This document shows positions 1 to 8,600 of a DNA stretch of 64,000 bases, piece by piece. Every line of letters begins with the position of its first letter. Positions within the stretch are counted from its first letter, which is position 1. The stretch is from Verrucomicrobia bacterium UBA3841 (lineage in GTDB: Bacteria > Verrucomicrobiota > Kiritimatiellia > RFP12 > UBA1067). The translations under genes were made by a program, and so were the position numbers. Under the pieces are notes generated by a model. That model did not search any database, was not told the origin of the DNA, and saw only the letters and a list, made by a program, of their open reading frames with translations. The DNA lies in the NCBI GenBank assembly GCA_002392765.1, contig DGHT01000010.1:51562-115561 (forward strand). The letters are read 5' to 3'.

Positions 1-650
1 CCTGCCGCGTCATCGGACGAACCCGTTGCTGACGAAACGCCCAAAGCGAGCGCCGAAGATAATGATCTGGACAGTTTGCTGGAGGAAGTCGCTCCCGCTG
101 CCGAAGAGCCTGCTGCGGAAGAGCCCGCCGCAGAGGAACCCGTCAAGGAGATGCGGCATCCTGCCGCGTCATCGGACGAACCTGCTGTCGCGACCGAGGA
201 GGAACCTGCCGTCGCCGAGGACGAACCCGTTGCTGACGAAACGCCCAAGGCGAGCGCCGAAGACGACGATCTGGACAGCTTGCTGAAGGATGTCGACCCG
301 GAAGTCGCTCCCACCGCGGAAGAGCCCGCAGCCGAGGAACCCGTCAAGGAGATGCGGCATCCTGCCGCGTCACCGGAAGAACCCACCGCAGAAGAACCCG
401 CCGCGGAAGAACCCGCCGCAGAGGAACCCGTCAAGGAGATGCGGCATCCTGCCGCGTCATCGGAAGAACCCGCCGCAGAGGAGCCTGCTGCGGAAGAACC
501 GGCTGCGGAAGAACCCGTCAAGGAGATGCGGCATCCTGCCGCGTCATCGGAAGAACCCGCCGCAGAAGAACCCGCCGCAGAGGAACCCGTCAAGGAGATG
601 CGGCATCCTGCCGCGTCATCGGAAGAACCCGCTGCGGAAGAACCCGCCGC
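1..650 (+). repeat. Coding hairpin repeat in the secretin N-terminal tail
   Basis: Five complete units share CAAGGAGATG, then stem GCGGCA, loop TCC, stem TGCCGC, then CGTC. Left stem arms lie at 153, 354, 441, 528 and 600, and a sixth partial copy opens the window. The unit is translated as KEMRHPAAS and separated by variable runs of AAEEP. The same flanks with a different but still paired stem (GGAGCA/TGCTCC) occur in non-coding DNA at 13184-13210, so this is an interspersed DNA hairpin that has been amplified inside a gene. Confidence 0.8.
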
Positions 651-3528
651 TGTCAAGCCGCAGGCGCCTGCCGCTTCCGGCAAGTATACCGGTCCTGATG
701 CCGAACTTATCGAGCAGATCCGTGCGGCGCAGGTGATTCGCAGCAAGGCGTTCAACATGCAGGCCGAGCGCGAGATAAGGGCGGCCGAGCAGGCGATGGA
801 GAATGAGGAATATCTTGAAGCCGTAAAGCATTTCAATGCGGCGAAGAACCTCATGAGCGACAGTCCGAAGATGGCCGCGAAGAAGAAGGTGTGCGAGCAG
901 GGCATTGCGAACGGACTTTACATGGCGGGACTGCAGGAGTACCGCACCGGCCGCATAGAGCGGGCGATGAAGTTGATGGAGAAGGCGATGGACCGCCGCC
1001 ATCCCAAAGCGCGCCGCCAGTTGCAGACTTGGAAGACGGCGGGCGATCCGGATGCGAACGCCGTCGACATTTCCGAAATCAAGAACGTCCGCAACGACGA
1101 CGAATACAAAGAGAAGCGCCGTGAAATCAACCAGAGGCTGAAGCGCTCCAGGCAGTTCCTCTCCGCCCGCAATCTCAAGAGGGCGCTCGACGAATGCGAA
1201 CTCGTCCTGGTGATGGATCCCCAAAATCAGGAGGCGTTCCGTTTGAGGCGCGCAATCGAGCAGAAGCGCAGGACGATCTACGGACAGGAGCGCGAGGCGG
1301 CGAGGGAAGGCATGATGGCCGATGTCGACGCTGCGTGGCGTCCGGTGTACGCGGTTGACGCGCGCCAGGTCGAGGATGTTTCCTCCGACACTGCGAAAAA
1401 TCTGCTCGCCGCCAACGACCCCGAACGCGCGGTCGAGCAGGAAATCATCAGGCGCATGAAAGAAATGAAGCTGCCGCAGGTCGAGTTCAAGCCGCCGGCC
1501 ACGATCATCGACGCCGTAGAGTGGTTCCGCCAGGCTTCGAAGGATTACGACAGGCAGGATCTTCCGGTCGAGAAGCGCGGGTTCAACATGTACCTCAAGC
1601 CGCCGGAAACGCTCCGGACGAACGCGTCCGAGAATTCGTCCGAAGAAGAGTCGTCCGGTTTCGGGCAGGAAGACGAGGCGGAAGGTTCCAATTCCATCGT
1701 CGGCGTTCCCGTGATCCCGATTCTCAGCTGCAGCGACCTTTCGTTCTACGACGCGTTGAAGTACGTCTGCGAAGCGGTCAAGTACAAGTTCAAGGTGCAG
1801 GGCTCGCTCGTCGTGGTCATGCACGAGAACGCGGCAGTCGAAGAGATGGTTACGCGCAGCTACCCGGTGCTTTCCTCCTTCATGGACAGGATGGATACCG
1901 CTTCCGAGGATGTGCAGACGCTGCGCTCCAATAATTTCGGCGGCGGTTCGTCCGGCGGCGGCGAAGGCGGCGAGAACAAGGAGAAGGACTGGAAGGAATT
2001 CTTCTCGCTGCTCGGCGTACAGTGGCCGGAAGGGTCTTCGATCATGTACATCAAGACCGTCGGCAAGCTCCGCGTCAAGAACACCTACGAGAACCTGGCG
2101 CAGCTCGAACACGCGCTCACCGACATGCGCGTCGATCCGACGCTGATCGAAATCGAGACGCGTTTCGTAGAAGTCTGCCAGGAAGACCTCAACTCCCTCG
2201 GCTTCGAGTGGATTCTCAACAGCGACTACTCGCTCAATCTCGGCAAGCACGTCTCGCGCGCCCTCGGCCTCAGGCACGGAGCGTTCGGCGAGTCTTCCGG
2301 ACAGAGCACGTACTCCAGGACGCTTTCCGGCGGATCCAGTACGACGTACGCCGGCGGCACCGGCAACTACGGCGGCACTTCGACATCCACCGCCAACACG
2401 ACGCTGGCCCCGTCTACTGCTACGGAGAGTTTCAGCTCCTCTTCCTCGCGCACGATCTTCAACAAATCGAGCGGCGCCAACTGGATCAGAAGCGGCAATG
2501 CGCACCACAACCGCAACATCGGCGTGAGCAGCTTCGGCGGAGACTCCGACCAGGGCAACGGCATGCGCTACATGAGTACGCTTTCCAACCACATCTCCGG
2601 CGAGGGCTATTCCACGAACGACCGCTTCATGAGGCTCAACGCATTCCTAGGCGGCGCGGATCTGTCGATGATCCTCCACATGCTCTCGCAGCGCAGCGAC
2701 ACCGACCTGCTGTCCGCCCCGAAGGTGCTGACCAAGCCCGGCGAGCAGGCCAAGATCCAGGTCGTTACGGAATACATCTATCCTACCGACTATGAAGTCC
2801 AGCTGCAGTCCAGCTCCTCCGGCAGCAGCGGCAGCAGCGGCGGCAGCCAGAGCGCGATTCTCGCGGTCGTCGAGCCGCAGTCGTTCACGATGCGTCCGGT
2901 CGGCGTCATTCTCGACGTCACCCCGACGCTCATCGACGACGGCAACCTGATCGACCTCAAGCTCACGGCGGAAGTCGTCGATGAGCCGACATGGAAGAAC
3001 TACGGCATGAGGATTCCGTTCACGGGCAACTCTTCGAGCCTCGAGAACTTCACCGGCATCGGCGACATTCTCACGGGACTTTCCGAGGTGTTGTCCGTCC
3101 TCGGCACCGGCCTCGACGACAACCAGCGTTCGAACTTCGCCGATTCCGCCGTAGGCGCCGCGACCACCGCTCTCACGAGCCTCACCACGCCGTCGAACGA
3201 CAACATCACGTACTACGACGCGCCTATGGAACAGCCGTTCTTCCACGTCCGTTCCGTCGACTCGACCGTCACGGTGTTCCCCGGCGCCACGCTCGTCATG
3301 GGCGGTCTCATCACCGAGCAGCGCAAGGCGATGGACGACAAGATCCCGTTCCTCGGAGACATTCCGTTCATCGGCAGGCTCTTCCGCAGCCACTCCGAGC
3401 AGACGAACAAGCGCAACCTTCTCATCTTCGTAACGACGAGGCTTATGGACGTCCACGGACGCGAACTTGCCGTCGGTTCGAAGGAGACGAAGGATGCCGC
3501 TGCGGCAGTGGTGCCGGTGGAGGACTGA
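1..3528 (+). CDS. Type IV pilus/type II secretion-like outer-membrane secretin, 5' truncated
   Basis: The reading frame is open from the first base, so the start codon and any signal peptide lie upstream; 1175 residues are visible. Roughly residues 1-215 are an acidic Glu/Pro/Ala tail with five full copies and one partial copy of a KEMRHPAAS unit. About residues 225-440 form an Ala/Arg-rich helical region resembling TPRs. The C-terminal third is the secretin core: an IEIETRFVEV strand, a DLLSAPKVLTKPG motif, and near the end VFPGATLVMGGLITEQ followed by IPFLGDIPFIGRLF, which is the GspD/PilQ membrane-ring signature. Ser/Gly-rich inserts (nt 1930-1975, 2290-2550, 2815-2850) lengthen it beyond ordinary secretins. 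Known members form the outer-membrane channel for pili or secreted proteins; the closest named relative I can suggest is the Akkermansia Amuc_1098 type. Whether it serves pili or secretion is not shown by the neighbours. Confidence 0.9.
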   Translation, partial: PAASSDEPVADETPKASAEDNDLDSLLEEVAPAAEEPAAEEPAAEEPVKEMRHPAASSDEPAVATEEEPAVAEDEPVADETPKASAEDDDLDSLLKDVDPEVAPTAEEPAAEEPVKEMRHPAASPEEPTAEEPAAEEPAAEEPVKEMRHPAASSEEPAAEEPAAEEPAAEEPVKEMRHPAASSEEPAAEEPAAEEPVKEMRHPAASSEEPAAEEPAAVKPQAPAASGKYTGPDAELIEQIRAAQVIRSKAFNMQAEREIRAAEQAMENEEYLEAVKHFNAAKNLMSDSPKMAAKKKVCEQGIANGLYMAGLQEYRTGRIERAMKLMEKAMDRRHPKARRQLQTWKTAGDPDANAVDISEIKNVRNDDEYKEKRREINQRLKRSRQFLSARNLKRALDECELVLVMDPQNQEAFRLRRAIEQKRRTIYGQEREAAREGMMADVDAAWRPVYAVDARQVEDVSSDTAKNLLAANDPERAVEQEIIRRMKEMKLPQVEFKPPATIIDAVEWFRQASKDYDRQDLPVEKRGFNMYLKPPETLRTNASENSSEEESSGFGQEDEAEGSNSIVGVPVIPILSCSDLSFYDALKYVCEAVKYKFKVQGSLVVVMHENAAVEEMVTRSYPVLSSFMDRMDTASEDVQTLRSNNFGGGSSGGGEGGENKEKDWKEFFSLLGVQWPEGSSIMYIKTVGKLRVKNTYENLAQLEHALTDMRVDPTLIEIETRFVEVCQEDLNSLGFEWILNSDYSLNLGKHVSRALGLRHGAFGESSGQSTYSRTLSGGSSTTYAGGTGNYGGTSTSTANTTLAPSTATESFSSSSSRTIFNKSSGANWIRSGNAHHNRNIGVSSFGGDSDQGNGMRYMSTLSNHISGEGYSTNDRFMRLNAFLGGADLSMILHMLSQRSDTDLLSAPKVLTKPGEQAKIQVVTEYIYPTDYEVQLQSSSSGSSGSSGGSQSAILAVVEPQSFTMRPVGVILDVTPTLIDDGNLIDLKLTAEVVDEPTWKNYGMRIPFTGNSSSLENFTGIGDILTGLSEVLSVLGTGLDDNQRSNFADSAVGAATTALTSLTTPSNDNITYYDAPMEQPFFHVRSVDSTVTVFPGATLVMGGLITEQRKAMDDKIPFLGDIPFIGRLFRSHSEQTNKRNLLIFVTTRLMDVHGRELAVGSKETKDAAAAVVPVED

Positions 3529-4075
3529 TACGCAGAACCTGAAAATCGCATTGACAGGGGGGATTGCCTGCGGCAAATCCCTCCTGTCGCGTTATTTGTC
3601 AAAACGCGGCTTCGAGATTCTCGACGCCGACGCTGTCGTCCACGAAATCATCCCGGATCCGGCCGAGCGCAGGCGTATCGCGGCGAAGGTTTTTTCCGAC
3701 CCGGAGGAGAGGAGAAAGCTCGAGTCGCGGCTCCATCCCATGGTGCGCGAACGCGTAGACCGGTGGTTTTCCGCGCCGTCCGCGGATAAAAAAACGAAAA
3801 TTGCCGCAATTCCCCTTCTTTTTGAGGTGCATTGGGACGAAGATTATGATATAATATTGTGCGTAGTCTCCTCGAAGGAAAAACAAATCGAGCGTATGAC
3901 TGCGACAAGGGGATATTCCGTCCGCGAGGCTGTTGCCCGCATAGAGGCGCAGATGGACTTGCGGAAGAAGGCGGAAAGATCCCATTACGTAATCCATAAC
4001 GATTCAAGCGAAGGCGACCTTGAAGCACAGGCCGAGAGGTTTATCGCCTGGCTGAACGAACAACCGGGAAGGTAA
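3494..4075 (+). CDS. coaE: Dephospho-CoA kinase
   Basis: CoaE phosphorylates dephospho-CoA at the ribose 3'-OH, the last step of coenzyme A synthesis, in the cytoplasm. The sequence has the P-loop GGIACGKS, then FEILDADAVVHEI with the conserved DAD substrate motif, and a LHPMVRERV segment typical of the family. About 193 residues from the chosen ATG matches the usual ~200. The ATG at 3494 has a good ribosome site (AAGGAG at 3481) but lies inside the end of the secretin gene, giving a 35-bp overlap and about 15 residues before the conserved core. Family comparison would favour a start near 3539, where only CTG is available. The gene is translationally coupled to the secretin and followed eight bases later by rho. 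Confidence 0.9.
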   Translation: MPLRQWCRWRTDTQNLKIALTGGIACGKSLLSRYLSKRGFEILDADAVVHEIIPDPAERRRIAAKVFSDPEERRKLESRLHPMVRERVDRWFSAPSADKKTKIAAIPLLFEVHWDEDYDIILCVVSSKEKQIERMTATRGYSVREAVARIEAQMDLRKKAERSHYVIHNDSSEGDLEAQAERFIAWLNEQPGR

Positions 4076-4082
4076 CGATAAT

Positions 4083-5642
4083 ATGTCCGAAGAGTTCGAC
4101 GTATTTGCACAGAGCGCACCCAAGGGCGGGGATAAGGAACAGGGCGCGAAGCCGCGCGACGACGCCCAGAAGCCCGCGAAGCCGCAGGCCCAGCAGCACA
4201 AGCAGCACAAGAAGAATTTCCAGCATCAGCGTCCGCCCTCGAAGAACAATTCGCCGATACGCGGCGCCAACGGCGTCGAATCGGTGAACCCGCTCTTGAA
4301 CGCGCCGCTTCCGACGGAGCAGAAGCAGGAGGCGCCCGCCGCGCAGCCTAACAGGAATCCCGATCTCGAGGAGTACGGCCTGAAGGACATCCAGTCGTGG
4401 CCGGCCGAGCAGATCGTGGAAAGGATGATGCCGGGCGCGGATCCGGAGGAACTCGGAAGCTACCGCAAGCATGAGCTTATCTTCGCGGCCATAAGGGCTT
4501 ATCTTGCGCGCGGCGGAGCTGTCATCGCCACAGGCTGCCTCGAGATCGTCCGCGAGGGGCACGGATTCCTGCGCTCGGCGAGAAACAACTTCCTCGCCTG
4601 CCCGGAAGACGTTTTCGTCACGCAGCAGCAGATCAGGCGCCATGCGCTGAGGACGGGCGACATCATCGAAGGGCCCATCCGCGATCCGAGGGACAGGGAC
4701 AGGTTCTTCTCGCTTGGAAACGTCAACAAGGTGAACGGCAAGGAGCCGTCCGTCGCCGCGCGCGTAGTCCATTTCGAGAACCTCGTGCCCACATTCCCCA
4801 CGAGGCGCATAATCCTCGAGACCGTGTCGACAGAGCTTTCCACCAGGGTCATAGACATTTTCACCCCGATAGGTTTCGGACAGCGCGGGCTCATTATCGC
4901 GCCGCCGCGCGTCGGCAAGACCGTCCTTCTCCAGAAGATGGCGAACGCCATTTCCGCGAACCATCCCGACGCCATGCTGATAATCCTCCTGATCGACGAA
5001 CGTCCTGAGGAAGTGACAGACATGCAGCGCAACACAAAGGCGATGGTTCTTTCCTCGACGTTCGACGAGGAGCCGCAGCACCACGTGGCGGTCGCAGACA
5101 TGGTTATCGAAATGTCCAAGCGCCAGGTCGAGAACGGGCGCGACGTCATAATCCTGCTCGACTCCATAACGCGCATGGCCAGAGCCTACAACACCGTCCA
5201 GCCGCATTCCGGCAAGATACTGACGGGCGGCGTGGACGCGCTCGCGCTCCACCGCCCGAAGCGATTCTTCGGAGCCGCGCGAAACATCGAAGGCGGCGGA
5301 TCCTTGACGATCATCGCCACCGGTCTTATCGACACAGGCTCCAGAATGGACGAGGTCATCTTCGAAGAGTTCAAGGGAACGGGCAATATGGAAGTCGTTC
5401 TGGACAGATCCCTCGCCGACAAGCGCATCTTCCCCGCTATCGACATAGAGAAGTCCGGCACACGCAAAGAAGATCTGCTGCTTGATCCGCTGGAACTCGA
5501 AAAAACATGGGGCCTGAGGCGCATTCTCGCCGCCGCCGGTCCGGAGTCCGCAATGAAAAGCGTGCTCAATTCGCTTAAAAAGACAAAATCGAATCCGGAG
5601 TTCCTGTATGCGCTCGATCTCAAAAATCTCCAACATGAATAA
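4083..5642 (+). CDS. rho: Transcription termination factor Rho
   Basis: Rho is the hexameric RNA-dependent ATPase helicase that ends transcription. Residues about 1-105 are a hydrophilic Lys/Gln/Pro-rich extension (many KP and QHK stretches), an insertion common in high-G+C and PVC bacteria. A Rho_N-like helix pair follows (LEEYGLKDIQSWPAEQIVE), then a cold-shock-type RNA-binding domain with GHGFLRSARNNFLACPEDVF. The ATPase domain has Walker A APPRVGKT, LLIDERPEEVTDM, and DSITRMARAYN. The length of 519 residues reflects the extension. An in-gene extended -10 sequence (TGATATAAT at 3847-3855, inside coaE) could give rho its own promoter, but that is only a motif match. The stop overlaps the start of the next gene by eight bases. 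Confidence 0.97.
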   Translation: MSEEFDVFAQSAPKGGDKEQGAKPRDDAQKPAKPQAQQHKQHKKNFQHQRPPSKNNSPIRGANGVESVNPLLNAPLPTEQKQEAPAAQPNRNPDLEEYGLKDIQSWPAEQIVERMMPGADPEELGSYRKHELIFAAIRAYLARGGAVIATGCLEIVREGHGFLRSARNNFLACPEDVFVTQQQIRRHALRTGDIIEGPIRDPRDRDRFFSLGNVNKVNGKEPSVAARVVHFENLVPTFPTRRIILETVSTELSTRVIDIFTPIGFGQRGLIIAPPRVGKTVLLQKMANAISANHPDAMLIILLIDERPEEVTDMQRNTKAMVLSSTFDEEPQHHVAVADMVIEMSKRQVENGRDVIILLDSITRMARAYNTVQPHSGKILTGGVDALALHRPKRFFGAARNIEGGGSLTIIATGLIDTGSRMDEVIFEEFKGTGNMEVVLDRSLADKRIFPAIDIEKSGTRKEDLLLDPLELEKTWGLRRILAAAGPESAMKSVLNSLKKTKSNPEFLYALDLKNLQHE

Positions 5643-8600
5643 GTTCGCGGCGGCCGCCGCGCTGGCCCTCGCGTCCGTTTCACCCTTTGCGGCTTCCGCC
5701 GCAAAAGAATGGCAATGGTGCAGAACCGGGAACGGCTATTTCTTCGAGGACAAGGTCGTTCCCGCAGAGGTTACTGGCAACGCTCCCTTTATCGATCCGG
5801 CCAGTCCCGTAAGCGAGATCAATGTCGGAGAGTCTCCGGTCGTGTTCAAAGCGATTCCGCCGGTGGAAGGGTATACGCTCAGGGACGGAACGAACCAGTG
5901 GGCGATTCTCGAGTTCATGACGTTTTTCTATGCCAGAACCCGCGACTACAACGCGGGGAATGTCCGCGATCTTTCATCCTTCACAAGTTACGAGGCGGAA
6001 AGACTTTCAGGCTGGGAGATCGCTTTGACGAACGCGTCGTTCGCCGTCAGCCCGCCGAATCTTTACACTGCGCCGGAACATGTCGAAATCGTGCCGTGTT
6101 TCCAGTGGCTCAGGTACAATCTGCGCTACTATCCGAACAAACCCGGCTCCAAGGGATTCGACGGATGGCTTTCGCAAGACGACATCGTCTATACGAACGA
6201 CGTGACGATCGGTGTAAATGCGTACAATTCCGAATGGACACCGGAAAATGACCCGATGTGGAAGCGGGACGACGGCTACGTTCTCGCCGGACTGGCGCGT
6301 TCTGCAGATGCGGAAGAGCCGGAATTCTCTTTCGGCGAAACGCTTTCCGGCCGTGCGGGAGGATGGCCGGGGAAGAGGCTCGGCGCGAAAGTTTCGGGGA
6401 CGACGAACTGCGTGGTTTCGCTTTACGGCGTCTGGAAGCCGCTGACATGCACCGTGACGCTAGATCCCGTATTCGAATGGGCGGAGATTTCCACGAACAA
6501 GGTCGTCCTTTCCAGTGCGGAGCAGAGTCCGGCGGTTTTCCCGGTTCCCAGGGCCGGAGGGTACGAGTTCAAATATTGGTACTGGACGGACGGCGAAGGC
6601 GAGCACAGCGTGTCGGGTGCGGTCTACGGCGACTTTACGAACGATGTGACGCTGACCGCAAAGTATGAAGCCCTTCCGCTCACGGCGGCGACCGGCGCGC
6701 CGTTTGATCTGGCGTTCACGGTCGACGATCCGGAGGAGGGCGCCGGATGGGAGCTGGCAGGCGGGGAGTTTTGCGCGGGGACCAATTCGCTCGCGGTTTT
6801 CCGCGAGTACGATTCCGGGGCGGCGACATTCTCTCTCACCGGCGGCGTGGAGCGCAGCGGTGAACTGTCTTTCGCGTGGAAATCGGACGTCCCGTTCGCG
6901 CAGATCAGCAACGGATGGTGGGGCGCCTGGTTCGAATATTCGGTGGACGGCGGAGAGGAGTGGTTGAAGCTCGACGCCGCCGCGACGACCGGCGCGTGGG
7001 ATTCCGTCACGCAGAGGATCGATGTAGTCGAAGGCGGGCGGGCATTGTTCCGCTGGAATTTCGACAAGTACCTCGAATTCGACGAAGACGGCAAGCCGGT
7101 CGGTCCTGTCGTCAGGAAAATAAAAATCGCGCTCGACCCCGTTCTCGACGGCGCGTCTCTTTCGTCGAACATGCTTTACTCCGCCGCGGGGGAGGTTTGT
7201 CCGGAATTGCCGTCCCCCGAAGCCGACGGGTACGAATTCATGTACTGGTATCCGGCAGAGTCGGAGCACCGCGCCGACCGCCCGGCTGAACCGGTGGTTG
7301 CCGGCGAAACCGTTTTCGAAGAGAGCGTCATGCTCAAAGCGAGATACAGGATGGATGTCGATTCGCCGCTGAAAGGGGCGGATGCGCCATTCGGACTTGT
7401 GTTTGCGAAGTCACGCAATGAATACAATGATGACGGGGACGAGAAGTTTCTTACAAACCGGGTGGACGAAACAGCGATGTGCGCAGACGCGCTTTCATTT
7501 ACCTGGGAAGACTGGAACGGGAAATTCAGTGTCACCGGGGTGATCGACCGCGCGGGAACGCTTTCGTTCAAGTGGAAATCGGACAAGGAATTCACGAGGA
7601 ATGTAGAATGGAATCCCGGCGTCTGGTTCGATTATACCGTAGACGGCGAGACGCAGTCGCTGGATTCGATTCCGGGGACGGACGATTGGGCGCAGGTGTC
7701 GCTTTCCCTGAATACGACTAATTCTTCCGCGCGCGCAGTCTGGCATTTCGATAAATTCCAGGAATCCGCCGATTCCGATCCCGGCGAGCGTTATACGATA
7801 ATGATCGACGATATCTTGTTCATCCCCGCAGACGGCTGCGAAGTGCCGGAGGAAGGCGGAGAAGAAGAAATCCAGTTCAACGGGGCCGGGTACCGCATCT
7901 GGCTCGACGATATTTCATACGCGTACGATCCTGCCGGGGAAGAAGGCGGCGGGGATGGCGGCGACGACGAAGGCGGCGAAACGGAGACGCATCCCGCCGG
8001 GTTTGGATTCGCCGCGACAAACGTCTGCGAAGGCGCGGCGGTTTCAATTCCTGTCTGGGGCGGCAGTTCCAACGCCGCCGCAAGCGTCAAGGTGTATCTG
8101 ACATACCAGTCCGCTACAGCGGCGGATGTGGATTTGAAGGAGGGGACGGTGACTGGGGGAACGGCCGTCCCGGCCGTTCAGAACGGGCGAGACGCCACCC
8201 CTGCTAGGGCATCGCCTTCGGCGACTCGCTGCGCTCGGGGGATACGTTCCCCCAGTATGTCCAACCTCAAGTTTCCCATGACGCTCAGCTGGGAATCGGG
8301 CGAGATCGGATGCAAAACGATTTCCATTCCGCTCGTGGCCGATAAAGCCATCGAGAACGACGAGTTCTTCACGCTCCAGCTTGCCGACGCGTCAGGCATG
8401 GAATTGGAAGGCGATACCGTATCGACGGTGACGGTCCACGATCCTGGCTACGACGGACTTGCCGCAAAAATCGAGGCTGGCACGGCGACGAGAGCGGAAC
8501 TGACGGCTTGGGAGAAATTGCAGAAGGCAAAGGCGCCGTATATGCGCGGTCTTGCGGATCCGGCGAGCGCCGGCAAAGTGACAGGCGGCGGATTCTGCGC

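Noticed and set aside
1..650. CRISPR-like array
   Set aside because: The regular repeats are coding, in frame with the secretin, and the intervening segments are variations of the AAEEP codons rather than unique spacers. No cas gene is present.
616..2592. A 658-codon open frame on the minus strand
   Set aside because: It is antisense to the secretin and exists because of the high G+C third positions of that gene; its translation is Arg/Val/Leu-rich with no family motif. The same applies to long minus frames at 4041-5636, 14094-15908, 35135-37606 and 41549-43777.
3236..3528. A longer coaE starting at TTG 3467
   Set aside because: An ATG with a better ribosome site lies at 3494, and the family core starts still later; the extra N-terminal residues only reflect overlap with the secretin gene.
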